Position numbers and translations under genes: made by a program. Under the pieces are notes generated by a model. That model searched no databases, was not told the DNA's origin, and worked only from the letters and a program-made list of their open reading frames with translations. Below are positions 1 through 14,134 of a stretch of 64,000 bases of DNA, one piece after another. The DNA is from Solenopsis invicta (lineage: Eukaryota > Arthropoda > Insecta > Hymenoptera > Formicidae): positions 19,081,641 to 19,145,640 of the forward strand of contig NC_052670.1 in the NCBI RefSeq assembly GCF_016802725.1, written 5' to 3'. Positions within the stretch are counted from its first letter, which is position 1, and every line of letters begins with the position of its first letter.

Positions 1-343
1 AAAAGTACACCAGATTGTTTTTCAGGCATTTCACCTTCATTTTTGACTTTTCCTTGACCTTTGACCTTTTTTGAAGGTCGCAAAAACAATTTTTTCATAA
101 GACAAGTTTGATGTAAAATTTTCCGCTCTTTCGAAATCCGCAGTCAAAAATAGGGTGTCCCATTTAAAAAAACCATCGTGACCTTGAAATAACCTTCAAA
201 ATTGACCTCAAAGTCAAAACCAATGGTACAATTGAATGACCCCCTCTGTACTGGTCAACTTTTATCTAAACCATTTTTTTTGTAGATACTGTTATTTGGA
301 AGATATTCGGGTCCATAGATTAAAATGACTCACCTTGTATATT
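1..343. mobile_element. End of a TA-flanked mariner-type non-autonomous element, cut by the window edge
   Basis: The stretch ends in ACTCACCTTGTATA, a degenerate version of the terminal motif ACCCTGTA shared by the other TA-flanked elements in this window. It also contains a phrase like AAAATAGGGTGTCCCATTTAAAA and GACCTTGA runs that recur in the arms at 36.7, 39.3 and 45.2 kb. It is therefore read as the right arm of such an element, whose left part lies outside the window. No coding sequence is supported; the short ORF crossing its end is chance. Confidence 0.6.
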
Positions 344-1007
344 TGGTTTTGAAGAAGCATGGTACAATCACTTCAAACGTCTCTGGACTGAAAAATACTG
401 GACTTAGAGAGTTGTGCCTATTGAGACTTTTGTTCGGGACGTCAAGAACAACAACATATTTCAATTGCAGTCAATTTAACCAAGGGCCATTTTCCATAAG
501 GATTGTGCGTGGTCCTTTACTAATAATTTTTAAAAATATCTTTCATATTGTTTCAAAAAAAATTTTGAAGGAAATAATTAAATATTAAACAATAAATATC
601 TAAAAGTTTCAAGTTTATAACTTGTATATTTTTTTTAATTTGTAAAAAAGTTATATGTTTTATATAAAGTACAGTGAAATAATGAGGCATTTGTCACATG
701 ATTTTAATTATTTTTAGTACTGCTGTTATAAAAACTAGACACTTTTCTCAATTTTCCAAAAGTAAGATTTTTTTATTTATGTTATTTATCAAGTGATTGA
801 TTAATTTATAATTATGTAATAATAAAAATAGAAAAATAACGTAAATAGATACATGTTGCGATCGTCTGATATGTAATATGAAATACCTATGATAAAACTT
901 TTATATGATAAAATATTATTTTCTATTAAACAAAGGTATTAGAAGTTTATTTGCATTCGCGACACATTAATATTTTTTATTTGATTCAAGTATACTTTTG
1001 TTCCTAG
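344..1007. other. AT-rich sequence, probable intron before the host exon
   Basis: Very AT-rich sequence without a recognisable gene. It ends in a pyrimidine-rich tract followed by CTAG at 1004-1007, a good 3' splice site (TATACTTTTGTTCCTAG), so at least its last part is probably intron of the gene that continues at 1008. Confidence 0.5.
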
Positions 1008-4000
1008 ATCTACACCATCGTTATCTTGTGGAAACAATAACGATGACAACTGTCACGGAACGACGCATTGTACGGGAAATTAGCGAGAAGGAGCGGAAAG
1101 ATTGTTTCGGGAGATCCGATACGGATAAAGATAAAAGCGTTTGTGATACCTCAAAGGATAACGGATTTAATCCGAAGCTTTGTCTTGGGACAGATGAGCC
1201 GATGTCAATTGTCCACGAGAATGCGACGCAGTTTACCACACGGTGTAATGATTCGGACGTCACAGAGGATCGTGACAGTAATGCAAACGCCAAAAATTTG
1301 CCAAGCAACGACAAAAGAGTAGCAACGACGGCGGAAGCAGAACGCATCAATGATCAAACGACATCGGGCGAGCAGCCATGCGAGCAGGACGCGAAAGAGC
1401 TGTCTCTTGTTTTCAAACTAGGTAACGTGTCTCTCGCCAATAATAGCTTGAAACCAAATTCCGCGGTGAGACAACTCTTTCCCAACCCAAAATTCATCTC
1501 GCCACCGCCGGCTAAAGCGAGCTCTTCGACCTGCCCAGAACACTCTCCGGACGAAGCGCAGAAATTTCTGATTACCACCGAGAGTCTGCGGCTATTTGAC
1601 GCAGTTAAGAAATCGACTGTCCCTGGTAACTCCTACGAGTCACCAGAGTGTGATTCCAACTCAATTAAGAGATCCATCGAGCGAAATACTTTGCGACGGA
1701 GTCTGATCGGCAAGTATAACACAATAACGCGCAAAAAGAATCTGCGGCCCAAAAATCTATCGTTGGAGGAGCGAATTAGACAACTCACGTGCATCGATCA
1801 AGAAGACGAAAACCTAGACACGACCGACAGTTCTGACAATACAAATTCAACAAGCGACGCCAAATACAGTGGTGATCTCTCTATACGAACATCACCATTA
1901 GGTGAGGAACGGCCTATGTGCGAGTCATTACCGGCGAACGTGGCTTCGACAGAAGCCACTGCCATTTTAACGATGGAGTCGACGAGATCGAATTCCACGG
2001 TATCAACGATGACGACGGCGGCGGCGACAGCAATGGAAACAATAGAGAACACACACGGACATAATACGATGGGAATGTCGATGATGCAGTTGGTGACGGA
2101 CAATCCGCCAAATCAGTCCACCTATAGGAAGATCACGGACCTGTTTGCACATAAAAAAAACATCCAATCAAATCTTCCTGATCTTGGGATAGGTCCAGGT
2201 GGGAGAAATCTTGTTAAAGAGTGTCAGTCCAAAAATCCGACGAAGATGAACTCGGATGTACGAAAGCAATTATTAGCGAGTTTGGCGCCTCTATCCTGTG
2301 TTACAGTTAACAATCCCGACAACCAGGATGACTATTATCGGAACGATTCCAGGATGTTAGCTTCTTTGAAACGAGAGTCGATAAGTTGCAACTCGGACTC
2401 ATCGTACAGTTTAGATGACATAGAAGCGGCTCTAAACGGCGAGGATAGAAAGCATGCCGGTCAACCGGATGTAACGAGATGCACACCGATAGGCAGCAGA
2501 CCCGACATCGGCGATAACACCGCTGACGAGTTACTTGCATTTGTTGAACAGGACAAGTTGAGGATGGAGCGAATTAAACGCCGCTACAATGAATCGGAGG
2601 ACCGTTACACGTTTATTAATGGCTACCATTCCGAGGACAAGGCTGTGAATACGTTATCTGAGAATTACGATAACAAGAGTGTCAAGAATCATGACAAGGA
2701 TGCGCAGGCGGGCAACGAGGAAGAAGAGGACGACGATGAGCTCAATGATTATGGATTCAATCGACGACCGTCAGTGACAGGTATCAAGCAACAGTACGAA
2801 GCTACCAACGAAATCATCCGTCGGACGCGATCTTGCACTGTTGCCGGTGCGGCTAATGATGCGAGATCCAGCTCACTGTGGCCAATGTACTGCGACGTGA
2901 ACGGCGACAAGATCGATGCAAAGTCTCTATTAACCACCGATGGAGGGGACGAGTCGATCTCCGTACCCGCAGATGCATACACTTCCATGGGGAGTTTCGA
3001 GCGAGATACAAACACGATCAATCGCATAAATACAATGCAGAAACAGATCGATGACATATATCAGACTATCGCCGAGAGTACGGCGGTAACGGCGAACATT
3101 CAGGATATCTCTGAGCAAACAACTTATTTAGAGAACGCGATACCGCGACAGTTTGTCAGAACACCGTCTGGTGATGGCGCCGCACACTTGTACGCCGAAC
3201 ACAGAAACGGTCATCATTATTTTCAAGAGCAACAGCAGATCTCGAGCACGCGCATGCTGCGTATCGCGGGTGGTGGTGGCGGTGGAACCGGCAGTGGCGA
3301 TGACATCACGGGTGCGATATATACCAACAGTTTGTCAAAAATGCAACGTCGTAATCCACCGGTGACCATTGCGAACTATCACTGCAACGTGTTGCCTGGT
3401 TCTGTGCCCGCCGTCAGCACAAAGTGCTATCGTACTATGTACTTTGTGCCCTACAACGGTATGTCGGACCCCACGTATCAGAACATACAGCGCATCCTTC
3501 CACCACATTCCTCCCCGAACTACGCCAGTCACATCGAACGATATCCGTATCCTCGTCTAAACAAAACTAATCAGCAACAGGCATTGTATTATAACGCGAA
3601 TCGTTCCACTCCATCGCATTCCAATTTAAATACGTCACCGCTCATCCCGTCCTCGTCTTCGCCACCACCGCCACTTGTATCCGTCTCCAGTCCGAATTCA
3701 ATACCGTTGCAGAATGCCCAGCAGGCCTTGCACTTGCACATACATCCCCATCAGACTGAAGACTTCCGGTCGCCTAACGTCGCATTTTCTCCCGTGCCTC
3801 ATTCGACACTGCATCCAATGCAGTTCCACCATCATCAGCATCAGCATCAGCACCATCAGCATCATCACGGTGAAATGGCTTCGTATCGCGTGCCCATGGC
3901 GATGCAGCAGTCGCCACCCTCATACGCGGTAATTGCACCTTCAAGATGTATTCCGGCGAGTAACCAGGATGGCTATCCGTTATATCCGGCACAGCTGGTA

Positions 4001-4582
4001 CGAGGCGCTGTTGCTGCCGGTACCGCCGGTACAGTCGCATCTGCCGCCGCTATCGCCACGGACGTTCAAACGCAAACAATTTCCATTGCGGCCACTTCAA
4101 CGTTCTCGTCATCGTCATCTTCATCATCTTCTTCCTCATCTTCGTCATCGTCCTCGGCATCTGCGTCTGCGTTGTCATCATCTTCGTCTTCGTCCACGTC
4201 GGCCACCATCAATGCTTCTTTAAAATGTACCGGGATCATTAATAACAACCAGAGCTGCGAACCGATTTTGGGAACATCCTATGGAGGCAGTAATGCACAA
4301 TCCGTATCGGGGAGCGTTACTCCGCTCGCGTGCCCGGCATCATCATCGGTAACGGTAATGCAGCTACCGCGCGCCATCAACACATGTGCGGTGACAGAAC
4401 GCGGAGTTCCTGAAGGTGCCGCCAGCGTGCCTATCCAAGACTTTCCACAGTCGACTCTCGAGCCGGTAAACTCGGCGCCGCATGTCTTACTAATGTCCAA
4501 TTCTTATGTCGATCCTAATGCCAGTCTTATGTCCGCCCAGGCTAATACTTCGAACACGGTATACTACGCTATGAATGTCTGA
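1008..4582 (+). CDS. Large last exon of an unidentified low-complexity host protein
   Basis: One open frame of about 1190 codons ends in TGA at 4582. There is no ATG at the open end. The frame opens at a splice acceptor (TTCCTAG, 1001-1007), so this is best read as a 3'-terminal exon entered in phase 1; the first ATG is at 1043, which would also allow a start there. Conserved-looking islands are SLEERIRQL (near 1765), ELLAFVEQD followed by a basic helix (near 2530-2590), and RRPSVTGIK (near 2762). These are separated by Ser/Thr/Asn-rich sequence, an acidic run (2716-2745), a Gly run (3270), a Pro run (3660), a His/Gln-rich run (3829-3870) and a long Ser run (4108-4200). A coiled coil is possible around 3030-3130. 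GC content and codon use differ clearly from the flanks, which supports a real host gene. I see no catalytic domain and no membrane segment, and I do not recognise the family. A cytoskeletal or signalling scaffold would fit the composition but is a guess. Confidence 0.75.
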
Positions 4583-5212
4583 AGACCATGAGAAACAAGT
4601 AGCTGCGAAAAACGTCCAAAAAAAGTTTGAAAATTTTGATGTAGAAAATCATAGATGTAGATCATCTTCATGAAATGTTGCGTTGCACCGGGTAATATTA
4701 ACTCTTTTACTACTATGTCTTGAATGATTTTGACGCTATTCGTAACAAAAGCGGTAGAAAGATTCGTAATTTTTTTGTTAATTGTACGTATATGACGAAA
4801 TAATTCGTCATCTGTTAAGATAGGGACATTTCTTGAAAACATGGCAGAGACATTTCGTGAAAGCATGGCAGGGACATTTCTTGAAAGCATGACAGCTAAA
4901 AAGATTGAAGTGTAGTCCTATTTAGTTCTTTTCCAATTTGACTATTATCTTCTTTGTTTCTTTTTTTTTTTTTTTATCTAACTGTAGTTTTAATGTTGCA
5001 TTTCTTTTCTATGGTTGATTTTGATCAAGAAAATTATATCCAAAGATTATTTCTTTTGAGTGATGAAAGTATAATGATAAGTGTATTTTTAAAGAGGTAT
5101 GATTGATGAGAAACATCTATGTGTGTAAGTACCAAAATCTTAGATTTCTTTAGTTCTTTATATACAAACGACATCAAGAATTTCTCAGTTATATATATAA
5201 TATATGTATATT
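4583..5212. other. Probable 3' untranslated region and flank of the host gene
   Basis: Follows the stop codon directly. It contains three tandem copies of a 24-bp unit (GGGACATTTCTTGAAAACAT plus four bases) at about 4824-4895, then poly-T and AT-rich sequence up to the next transposable element. No clear polyadenylation site can be chosen from sequence alone. Confidence 0.4.
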
Positions 5213-5973
5213 CCCAAAAAGCACATATACTAGTACGTTTCAAAAACGTTTATAAATCGTTTTGTTACCGATTTTTAGAAACGTTTTTCATGCGTTAAAA
5301 TGTCTACTCAGAAAAAAATTTAGAATTTCTATTTTTTTAGAATTTCTAATTAATGGTCAAAAAGTTTTTTAGAATTTCTAATTAATGGTCACAATTTTTT
5401 TTATGTTAAATAAAAATGTTATTTCAAGTAAAAAAAATATTGGGAATTTTTCTCAAGAATTTTTTTTTAGAATTTTTACGGGACCACTCCCATTCGAGTC
5501 GTAACCTCGCCAAACGTTGCTTGACTTGTAAGATTGCTGCGAACTGATGCCTGGTGATGATCTGTGAACACTTTGTGTTAACACATGTATATCGAGGCAA
5601 TATATGTTATTGAAAAGATAAAACATAATTAAAGCACATTATTTATATAAACGTATATAAAATTATATTTTTTTACGATTACGACTTGAATAGGTGATCG
5701 TTTGAAAATTTCCGAAAAAAATTCTTGAGAAGAATTTTCGATTTTTTAACGTTAAAAACATTTTTATTTTATTTAATGTTAAGAAAACTGTTTGTTACAA
5801 TATTACTTTTTTACAGTATTACTTTTTTATAGTATATACAGAAGTAACGTAAAAATTTCTTAAACTATGGTTTTAAAAACGTTTTTGTTTAAACGTTTTT
5901 TAATGGTTCTTTACGGTTATGAAACTATGGATACGTTTTGAAAACGTATTTGACACCATTATGTGCTACGTGG
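5213..5973. mobile_element. AAACGTTT-rich TIR element, copy A
   Basis: The left end CCCAAAAAGCACATATAC and the right end GTGCTACGTGG are inverted versions of each other and match the ends of the copies at 20230-21328 and 21340-22543 (CCCA(A/C)(A/G)TAGCACATA). The interior shares long stretches with those copies in opposite orientation, including AACACTTTGTGTTAACACA and CTTTACGGTTATGAAACTAT. The octamer AAACGTTT or close variants recur many times near both ends. No transposase is encoded, so it is non-autonomous; the superfamily is not assigned. Confidence 0.75.
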
Positions 5974-5993
5974 ATTATATATGTATACATATA

Positions 5994-6373
5994 CAGGATG
6001 ATTCAGAACGACCCATGTGTCCCTATATAGATGTGTTCTTGGATAAATTCTGGGACGATTTTTTCTGTACGAAAATTTCGTCCGACGCTTACTTTTTGAA
6101 TTATAAGAGGATAAAGTTAGCTAATCACGGGCCGCCTATACATGGTAGACAAAGGCGGCGCAACTCACTGTTTGAGACGGGTAAGCGCCCGCGTCGGACG
6201 GTGAGTTGCGCCGCCTTTGTCTACCATGTGTACACGGCCTGTGATTCGCTAACTTTATTATCTTATAATTCAAAAAGTAAGCGTAGGATAAAATTTTTGT
6301 ACATGAAAAATTGTCTCAGAATTTATCCAAGAACACGTCTTTACAGGGACACATGGGTCGTTCTAAATTATAT
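5994..6373. mobile_element. Palindromic MITE, TA-flanked
   Basis: Starts TA-CAGGATGATTCAGAACGACC and ends with the imperfect inverse (GGGTCGTTCTAAATTATA). The arms are about 170 bp and nearly meet in a GC-rich centre around AGACGGGTAAGCGCCCGCGT. The whole piece would fold back on itself. The 190-codon frame running through it is a by-product of the palindrome. A half copy of the same family is at 29673-29850. Confidence 0.8.
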
Positions 6374-6589
6374 ACGTGATGTCCCAGAAATGGGGTTTGA
6401 GCTACATTGTGAACGTAGCGGTCAAGAGGAACAAAAAAGTCTTATACTGTTTATAAATATTTGCTATAATTATTATATCAATGTACGGTGATGCCACGAT
6501 TCACGAAATCGTAGCACAGCTCATTGCGCCATGACACCTTTCTCTCGCCGCAAACTGACATTAATGAACGAGGCGCGACACCCCAATCA

Positions 6590-7640
6590 TCACACAATAT
6601 TTTAAAAATGTTTTTTAAATATTTATTTAACATTAATTTTTTATTGTATAATTCATTATAACAAAAATATTTATTAAACATTTATTAAATATTTATTAAA
6701 CATTAATTAAATATTTAAAATAATGAGTTAGAGAAAATATTTATTTAACATATATTTAACGTTTATTTAACATTTATTTAACATTAATTAAATATTTAAA
6801 ATGATGATTTGGGAAAATATATAACGTTTATTTAATGTTTATTTAATATTTATTTCGCATTAATTTTTTACTTGAAAAAACATTTTTTAAAAATATTAAT
6901 TTAAAATTTATTCATTATTAATTTAACATTTATTTTACATTAATTTTTTATTTAAAAAAACAATTTTTAAAAACATTAATTTAACATTTATTCAACTTTA
7001 ATTTAATATTAATTTTACATTAATTTTTCATTTAAAAAAAACATTTTTTAAAAACAATAATTTAACATTTATTCAACTTTAATTTAATATTTATTTTACA
7101 TTAATTTTTTATTTAAAAAGCATTTATTGAACATTAATTTAATATTTATTTAATATTTAATATTGTTTAAATATTTATTTTTTATGAATTATTTAATTGA
7201 AAAAATGATTTTAGTAAGCATTTTTTAAATGTTTATTTAATATTTATTTAATGTCTATTTAATATTTATTTTTTTTACTTATTTTTCGTATCTATAAAAT
7301 TATGTTTATTTATTAGTTATTTAACATTTAAGCTATTTATTTTTCAATTATTGATTTTAAAATTCGTTTAAAAAATGTTTTAATAACATCTATGAAAATC
7401 ACTAAAAAAATTAACTTAATTATATATATTTATATAAATAATATACTTTAATTGTATATATTTTGTCTTTTTGATAACATATATTGACCTGATCTATCAG
7501 TGATGTATATGTAGTAGCACATTTTTTTTAACGATAAAATAAACATTTTTTAAATGAAAAAAGGGCATTTAACCCATTATTTTTAACGTTTTTATAAATG
7601 TTTTTAAATTGTTTTTTAAATGTTTTTAAAAACATTTTTT
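6590..7640. repeat. AT-rich degenerate tandem repeat
   Basis: About 1 kb built from variants of ATTTATTTAACATTAATTTT and TTTTTAAAAACATTTTT. It looks like an old, diverged satellite-like array. No coding sequence is supported. Confidence 0.6.
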
Positions 7641-7828
7641 AAATATTGTGTGCTGATTGGGACCGGACATTGGTTCAGACGTTTCATTTTTTAAGTCGAT
7701 AATTATAGCGAATATTTCGAAAATTGGTAAAAGACGATTATTGGTATATTAGCGAATATTGGTAAAAGACCTTGTTCCTCTTAATAATTTCCATATCCCT
7801 AATGTGGCTCGTACCCCATTTCTGGGGC

Positions 7829-7924
7829 ACTTGTGCGTGTGCGTGTGCGTGTGTGTGTGTGTGTGTGCGTGCGCGCGCGTGCGTGCGTGTGTGCGCGTGT
7901 GCATGCGTGCGTGCGCGTGTGCAT

Positions 7925-7960
<36 letters not shown>

Positions 7961-7965
7961 AAATA
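7829..7965. repeat. GT microsatellite with GC-containing interruptions
   Basis: Mixed (GT)n and (GCGT)n tract followed by a short (TA)n run, directly abutting the element that starts at 7994. The short ORFs seen through it on both strands are repeat artefacts. Confidence 0.9.
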
Positions 7966-7993
7966 TAAGTATAAATTATATATATATATATAT

Positions 7994-9147
<1,154 letters not shown>

Positions 9148-9153
9148 TACATA

Positions 9154-10241
9154 CAGGGTGTCCCATAAGAAATGACCAACCGCTGATATACAGGTAGAAC
9201 GGACTAAATTGAGTTGAAAAGTTTTGTACCATTTTGCAATTTGTGCAATAGTTAACAAATTATTAATTTATAAATTTAGCCGAATTTGCTCGGCCTATCA
9301 CCAGATATCGTATAAAGCCGCGGAGGAAATGTAGTTGCTTAGTGATCAAGATTGCTAGGCATGCAAAAGTTGTTGCTTATAAGCAACATTGAAGCTATGC
9401 ATAGAACATATTTCCAAACATCTTCTCGTGCACTTAGCAACAATGTCCATTGGACAATCATATTTCTATTTGATGTCTATTTAAAAAAATGTTTAATGGA
9501 ACCTCCTTTATTGTATTATATCATTTGAAGAGTATAAAAAAAGAAAATTTTTTATTTAAAATAGAGATTGATACGTTAACCATTTCGGGAATTATTTAGT
9601 CAAAATTGGAAAAGCTAATTTTTCAAAAAAATCGTTAGTTCTATTTGGAAAAAATTGTTACAATTTTAAAAAATTATTTGAGATGTTTGTCTTGTTATCT
9701 TCTCCGGCTTCTTATTTACGACAAAGATTACATGCGGAGCTGATATGATATAGCAGTGTGACAATTTGCTTTATAATTTGCAGTTTTTGCACTGCTTACT
9801 CGTTGAACTTTAAAAACTTTTCTTTTTTGTCTCTTCCGTCATACGACTCTATGCAATTTATAATGAAAAGAATTAAAAAAAAAAAAAAACACTTATCTCG
9901 AAATTTTGAGAATTTTTCAAATAGGAATAACCATTTTTTTGAAAATTAACCTTTCTCAAACTTCGACTCTAAATAATTTTCAAACGCAAGTCGACGTATC
10001 AATCTTCGCTTTGAATCAAAAATTCTCTTTTTTTATACCCTTTATAACTATATATAACAATATGGAAGGTTTTATTTCCCAAATTTTTAAGTTGTGATAT
10101 ACTTTAGAGGAAGGCGCAACCTAGCCTAACTCTCTTAAAAGAGTAGTCTTTCGAAATGATCAAATACATCTTGTACAATTTTTCATCATTTTGAATCATT
10201 CTGAAATATAGCGGGTAAGAACAGACTTTATGGTCACCCTG
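9154..10241. mobile_element. Possible TA-flanked element with CAGGGTG ends
   Basis: A left end TA-CAGGGTGTCCCATAAG and a right end CTTTATGGTCACCCTG-TA face each other 1.09 kb apart. They agree over only the outer 15 bases or so and the interior shows no coding sequence, so the two ends might instead belong to separate solo arms. Confidence 0.4.
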
Positions 10242-10275
10242 TATACATGTTAATAATTATTCTTGCTACAATATA

Positions 10276-11323
10276 CAGGGTGACCCATTTTAACGTAGGC
10301 AGCCAAATAACTCGAAAAATTAGCACACTACGAAAAAATGTTTAGAATCAAAATTTCGTCATTTCGAGAGAGACGTACAATGACGTTAAAATCAGCCCTT
10401 CCACCCCTCCCCCTGGGCGGTGAGGGGGGGCAAGTTTGAAATTTTAAATGGGAACCCCTATTTTTTATTGCATATTCGGAATCTTTGGCTAAAAACACAT
10501 ACAATTTGTCTGAAACATTTTTCTCGATAGATGGCACTGTAATCGACGAAATTCAATTTCTTCGATTTCTCTTACTGAGAACCCATGCTTACGATTCTGC
10601 AATAAATTAACAATAAAAATACCACGTTTTCATTGTTAATACTCGAAATTAGTTTTAAAACAAACTTCTCATTATTTTTTATTACTCATTAATTACTTTT
10701 CAAGAAACTGCTTTTAGCGTAATCGCCGGACGGCGTAACTAAGGAGCGCGACACATCGTTTCAGGACCGTGCGTAATACAAAAGTTATAAGATCATGAAT
10801 CATAATACAGTCTAATTGTTTAATGTCTAATAATTCTACAAAAGTTATTATAATAATTATTTAATTATGTAATAATAAAATATTACTTAAATGTAATTAT
10901 TAAAATATCAAGAAAAAATTTCAATAACTTTTATTAACAATGAATAACAGTATTAACAATGAAAACGTGGTATTTTTATTGTTAATTTATTGCAAAATCG
11001 TAAGCATGGGTTCTCAGTAAGGGAAATCGAAGAAATTGAATTTTGTCGATTACAGCGCCATCTATCATGAATCGAGAAAAATGTTTCAGACAAATTGTAT
11101 GTGTTTTTAGCCAAAGATTCCGAATATGCAATAAAAAATAGGGGTTCCCATTTAAGATTTCAAACTTGCCCCCCCTCACCGCCCAGGGGGAGGAGTGGAG
11201 GGGCTGATTTTAACGTCATTGTACGTCTCTCTCGAAATGACGAAATTTTGATTCTAAACATTTTTTCGTAGTGTGCTTATTTTTCGAGTTATTTGGCTGC
11301 CTAAGTTAAAATGGTTCACCCTG
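10276..11323. mobile_element. Foldback element with about 370-bp inverted repeats, TA-flanked
   Basis: TA-CAGGGTGACCCATTTTAACG on the left and its near-perfect inverse GTTAAAATGGTTCACCCTG-TA on the right. The arms run inward to about 10646 and from about 10947, including a C-rich and G-rich block (CCCTCCCCCTGGGCGGTGAG). The unique centre is about 300 bp. It encodes no transposase and was presumably moved by a Tc1/mariner-type enzyme, judging from the TA flanks and end sequence. Confidence 0.85.
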
Positions 11324-12379
11324 TATATATATAATATATTAGCAGGAGTAGTGTAAAAATACATATATGTGTATGTTGTGCTAATTACCCTTACATTAAA
11401 TACTATTTGACATTATTTTCGTTAGTTGAACGAAGGCGACTATCCTTCACACGATATCTGTACGTTTTAACATTCGAATAATAACATTCGAATCACACGT
11501 TCGTTATTATCGTAATATTGTAATACTGTACAAACTTAGCACTGTAGATATCGTCACGTAAGATCTATGGTTCTAGATTTGTTCCTATCTACAGTATTGT
11601 AGGTAACGCGAAAAATATATCGATAGTACTTTAGATACTATCATTAGATATATGATTAGGCGGAGTTGTTAATTGTTTTGAGTTTTAAATAATGAAACTT
11701 TGTAGTTGTTCCGATCATGATAATGTTAAATTGCATTACACGGGACAAGATGAGAAAAAATGATCAGAAAATATGCAAATGTGGAAGAATTTCTTTAAGT
11801 GGAAATAAGGCTGCTATTTATATTCCACTGTATTTTCTCGGAAAAACGAAAAAATCGTTTCCTACTTTATTGTATTAGGTATACAAATGAATAATCCAAA
11901 ATTTTTTAAGTATTTAAAAAATTAATCTAAAATTATTTAATTTTTGGTTTTTTGCAGTTATGTAATATTGACGTATACCCCTGTAACATTTTTTGTAATT
12001 ACAAATGTTGGCAACAAATTATGTTTAGGCAAGAAGCTGCAAATGGGAAGCATACTTTGTTATTGTCAATTCTGTTAGCATACTTCTATCCATATGCAAC
12101 AACCTCTGTCAGCAATATGACAGAGTGACGACTAACAGTAAAAAAATATTGAACATGTTAATGGCAGATTGATGGCAAATGCCAAGCAGTTTTATTATTG
12201 TAAACAGTGTTAGTAAATATTTCGCGAAAATGCTACAGCATTTAATGATCAAAATATATGAAAGATTGATAGTTGACAGCGAACAAATCTATCGAGTATT
12301 GATTACAGATTGACAGCAAAAAGATCCATCTTTATTAAAAGCGCTCACTCGCAAGCATACAGTAGCGCCTATAGATGGA
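11324..12379. other. AT-rich sequence, nothing recognised
   Basis: I see no gene or clear repeat. The end nearest 12379 may include the decayed 5' part of the mariner relic that follows. Confidence 0.4.
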
Positions 12380-12970
12380 CATGGTGGAGTTCTTATAAAT
12401 AAAAAATTACATACAAGTAATGTAAAAAATTTTGTGAAAAATTGTTACTGACGATGAAAAATGGATACTTTATGACAATCCGAAACGCAATGTCATGGAT
12501 AAATCCAGCCGAATCTTTAATATCGGCATAATCCAAACACTTCGGAAAGAAAGTTCTGCACTGCATTTGATGGAATATCAAGACGTTATTTATAATGAGC
12601 TATTAGAACCGAGTGAAATAGTTATCGCGAACTTGTATTAACATCAATTAATTCATTTGAATAAAAAACTAGAATGAAAACACCCATATGCTGATAAACG
12701 TCTTGTAAAATTACTGCATGATAATACCAAACACGGTGCATCTAACATAAAAATATATCATTATGAGTCTTGAATGTCTTGAACCTATCTTACTCATCAG
12801 ACACAGTACCTTCGGAATATTATTTATTTCGGTCAATACCACACGCCTTGTACGATGTCATTTCCAATCAGTGCATGAGAAAATAGCTTTATCACGTCCA
12901 AATTAAGATATTGCATTTTTCCGACATAAAATTCATAAACTGCCCGAAAGATAGCTTAAGGTAATAGAAA
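12380..12970 (+). pseudogene. Decayed mariner transposase fragment
   Basis: Conceptual translation across several stops gives pieces typical of mariner transposase: TDDEKWILYDNPKR (around the first catalytic Asp), then an ELL-P-E block, LIHLNKKLE, and a degenerate LLHDNTKHGA block where the second catalytic Asp sits. Several stops and frame changes show it is dead. The terminal repeats were not found. Confidence 0.7.
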
Positions 12971-14134
12971 GCAACAGCGAATACTTTGATTACAAAATCT
13001 TTTACTTTTTTTAAAATAAAATTGCATTAGCCAAAGAAATTGGATTATTCGTTTGTATACTTAATATGTTTCATAATAAAATTGCTTCAAATTTTCTGTT
13101 CCCGAAGGACGTTATTTGTGAATTTCACTTATACGCTTCATGCCAAATTAAGATGTATCATACCTCTAGTCATTAGAAAATTAATCTATTATAAGAAATA
13201 GACGCAAATGCCAAAAGGAAGAAAAGGAATGTGAAAAAAAAGATTAACTCTTAGTTAATTTTTTGTTTTGATTGACAGGCCGTTGAAAGCCCCCGGATTG
13301 TTTAATGAGGAATCTCTCGTGGCCTCGTAAGCCTGTTAGACGTGCATTAATCGAAACCAAAATTAATGTAGCATATCTGTTTATCGGTGTATAGAGAAGA
13401 GATGATGTTTAATGATAATGAAATTTCTTAATGACAAGTATTATGTACGCACAGGGAGTAAGTACAAAATGCTCTGCTAGAAAACAAAATACCCGAGACA
13501 CGCTCATTTTTCAGTCACACATACAAAGCTGCCGTAAACACATGTAAACCGTATAACCTGTTAACAAGTAAAGCATCAAATTAAGTTTTAAAAATTAATT
13601 CTATTCTTAATATCAACTGTGCATACTCGTTGTTATTAAATTTAATTTTTTTTTTTTTTTAATGAGTATTGCATATCAATTTAAAGAAACCGTGTCACAA
13701 AAATGAAACCATTTCAGCAAACAAAAATGAATTGAAATGGCTAGAATAAATTTATTCCGATATTTTTGAATTTACTTCTGATTTTTTCGAATCTATTTGA
13801 ATCCAAAAATAATGGCGCAAATCCATCCAAATTTAAACTGATGAATAGTGCATTTCAATCTATTTGAGTCAAAAAATACTCAGGGATTCTAAAATGCGAA
13901 CTCGGAGATAAATTGAATTAAAATAAATTGTCAATTTATTTGTTTATAAATTTTTTTGTTTACTAGGATTGGTTGAATCGGATTATTTATTTTTTGATGT
14001 TACTAAAATCTTTTAATACGTACAGCATGATATTAAGCAGCAGGAACAAAAATGAAAATTTACTCTTCCTAAGAATAAAAAATGATTAAAAAAATTATTT
14101 TTAAAATTATTTTGTTTATAAAAGATAATAGATA
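12971..14134. other. AT-rich sequence, nothing recognised
   Basis: No convincing gene, RNA or repeat boundary is visible between the two mariner relics. Confidence 0.4.

Noticed and set aside
325..588. 87-codon open frame
   Set aside because: Overlaps the end of a repeat and AT-rich sequence; no domain or conservation signal.
4564..4890. 108-codon frame on the minus strand behind the host gene
   Set aside because: Its start is made by the 24-bp tandem units and it overlaps the host stop; no other support.
5919..6491. 190-codon open frame
   Set aside because: It runs through a palindromic MITE and beyond; the composition is not protein-like and both halves mirror each other.
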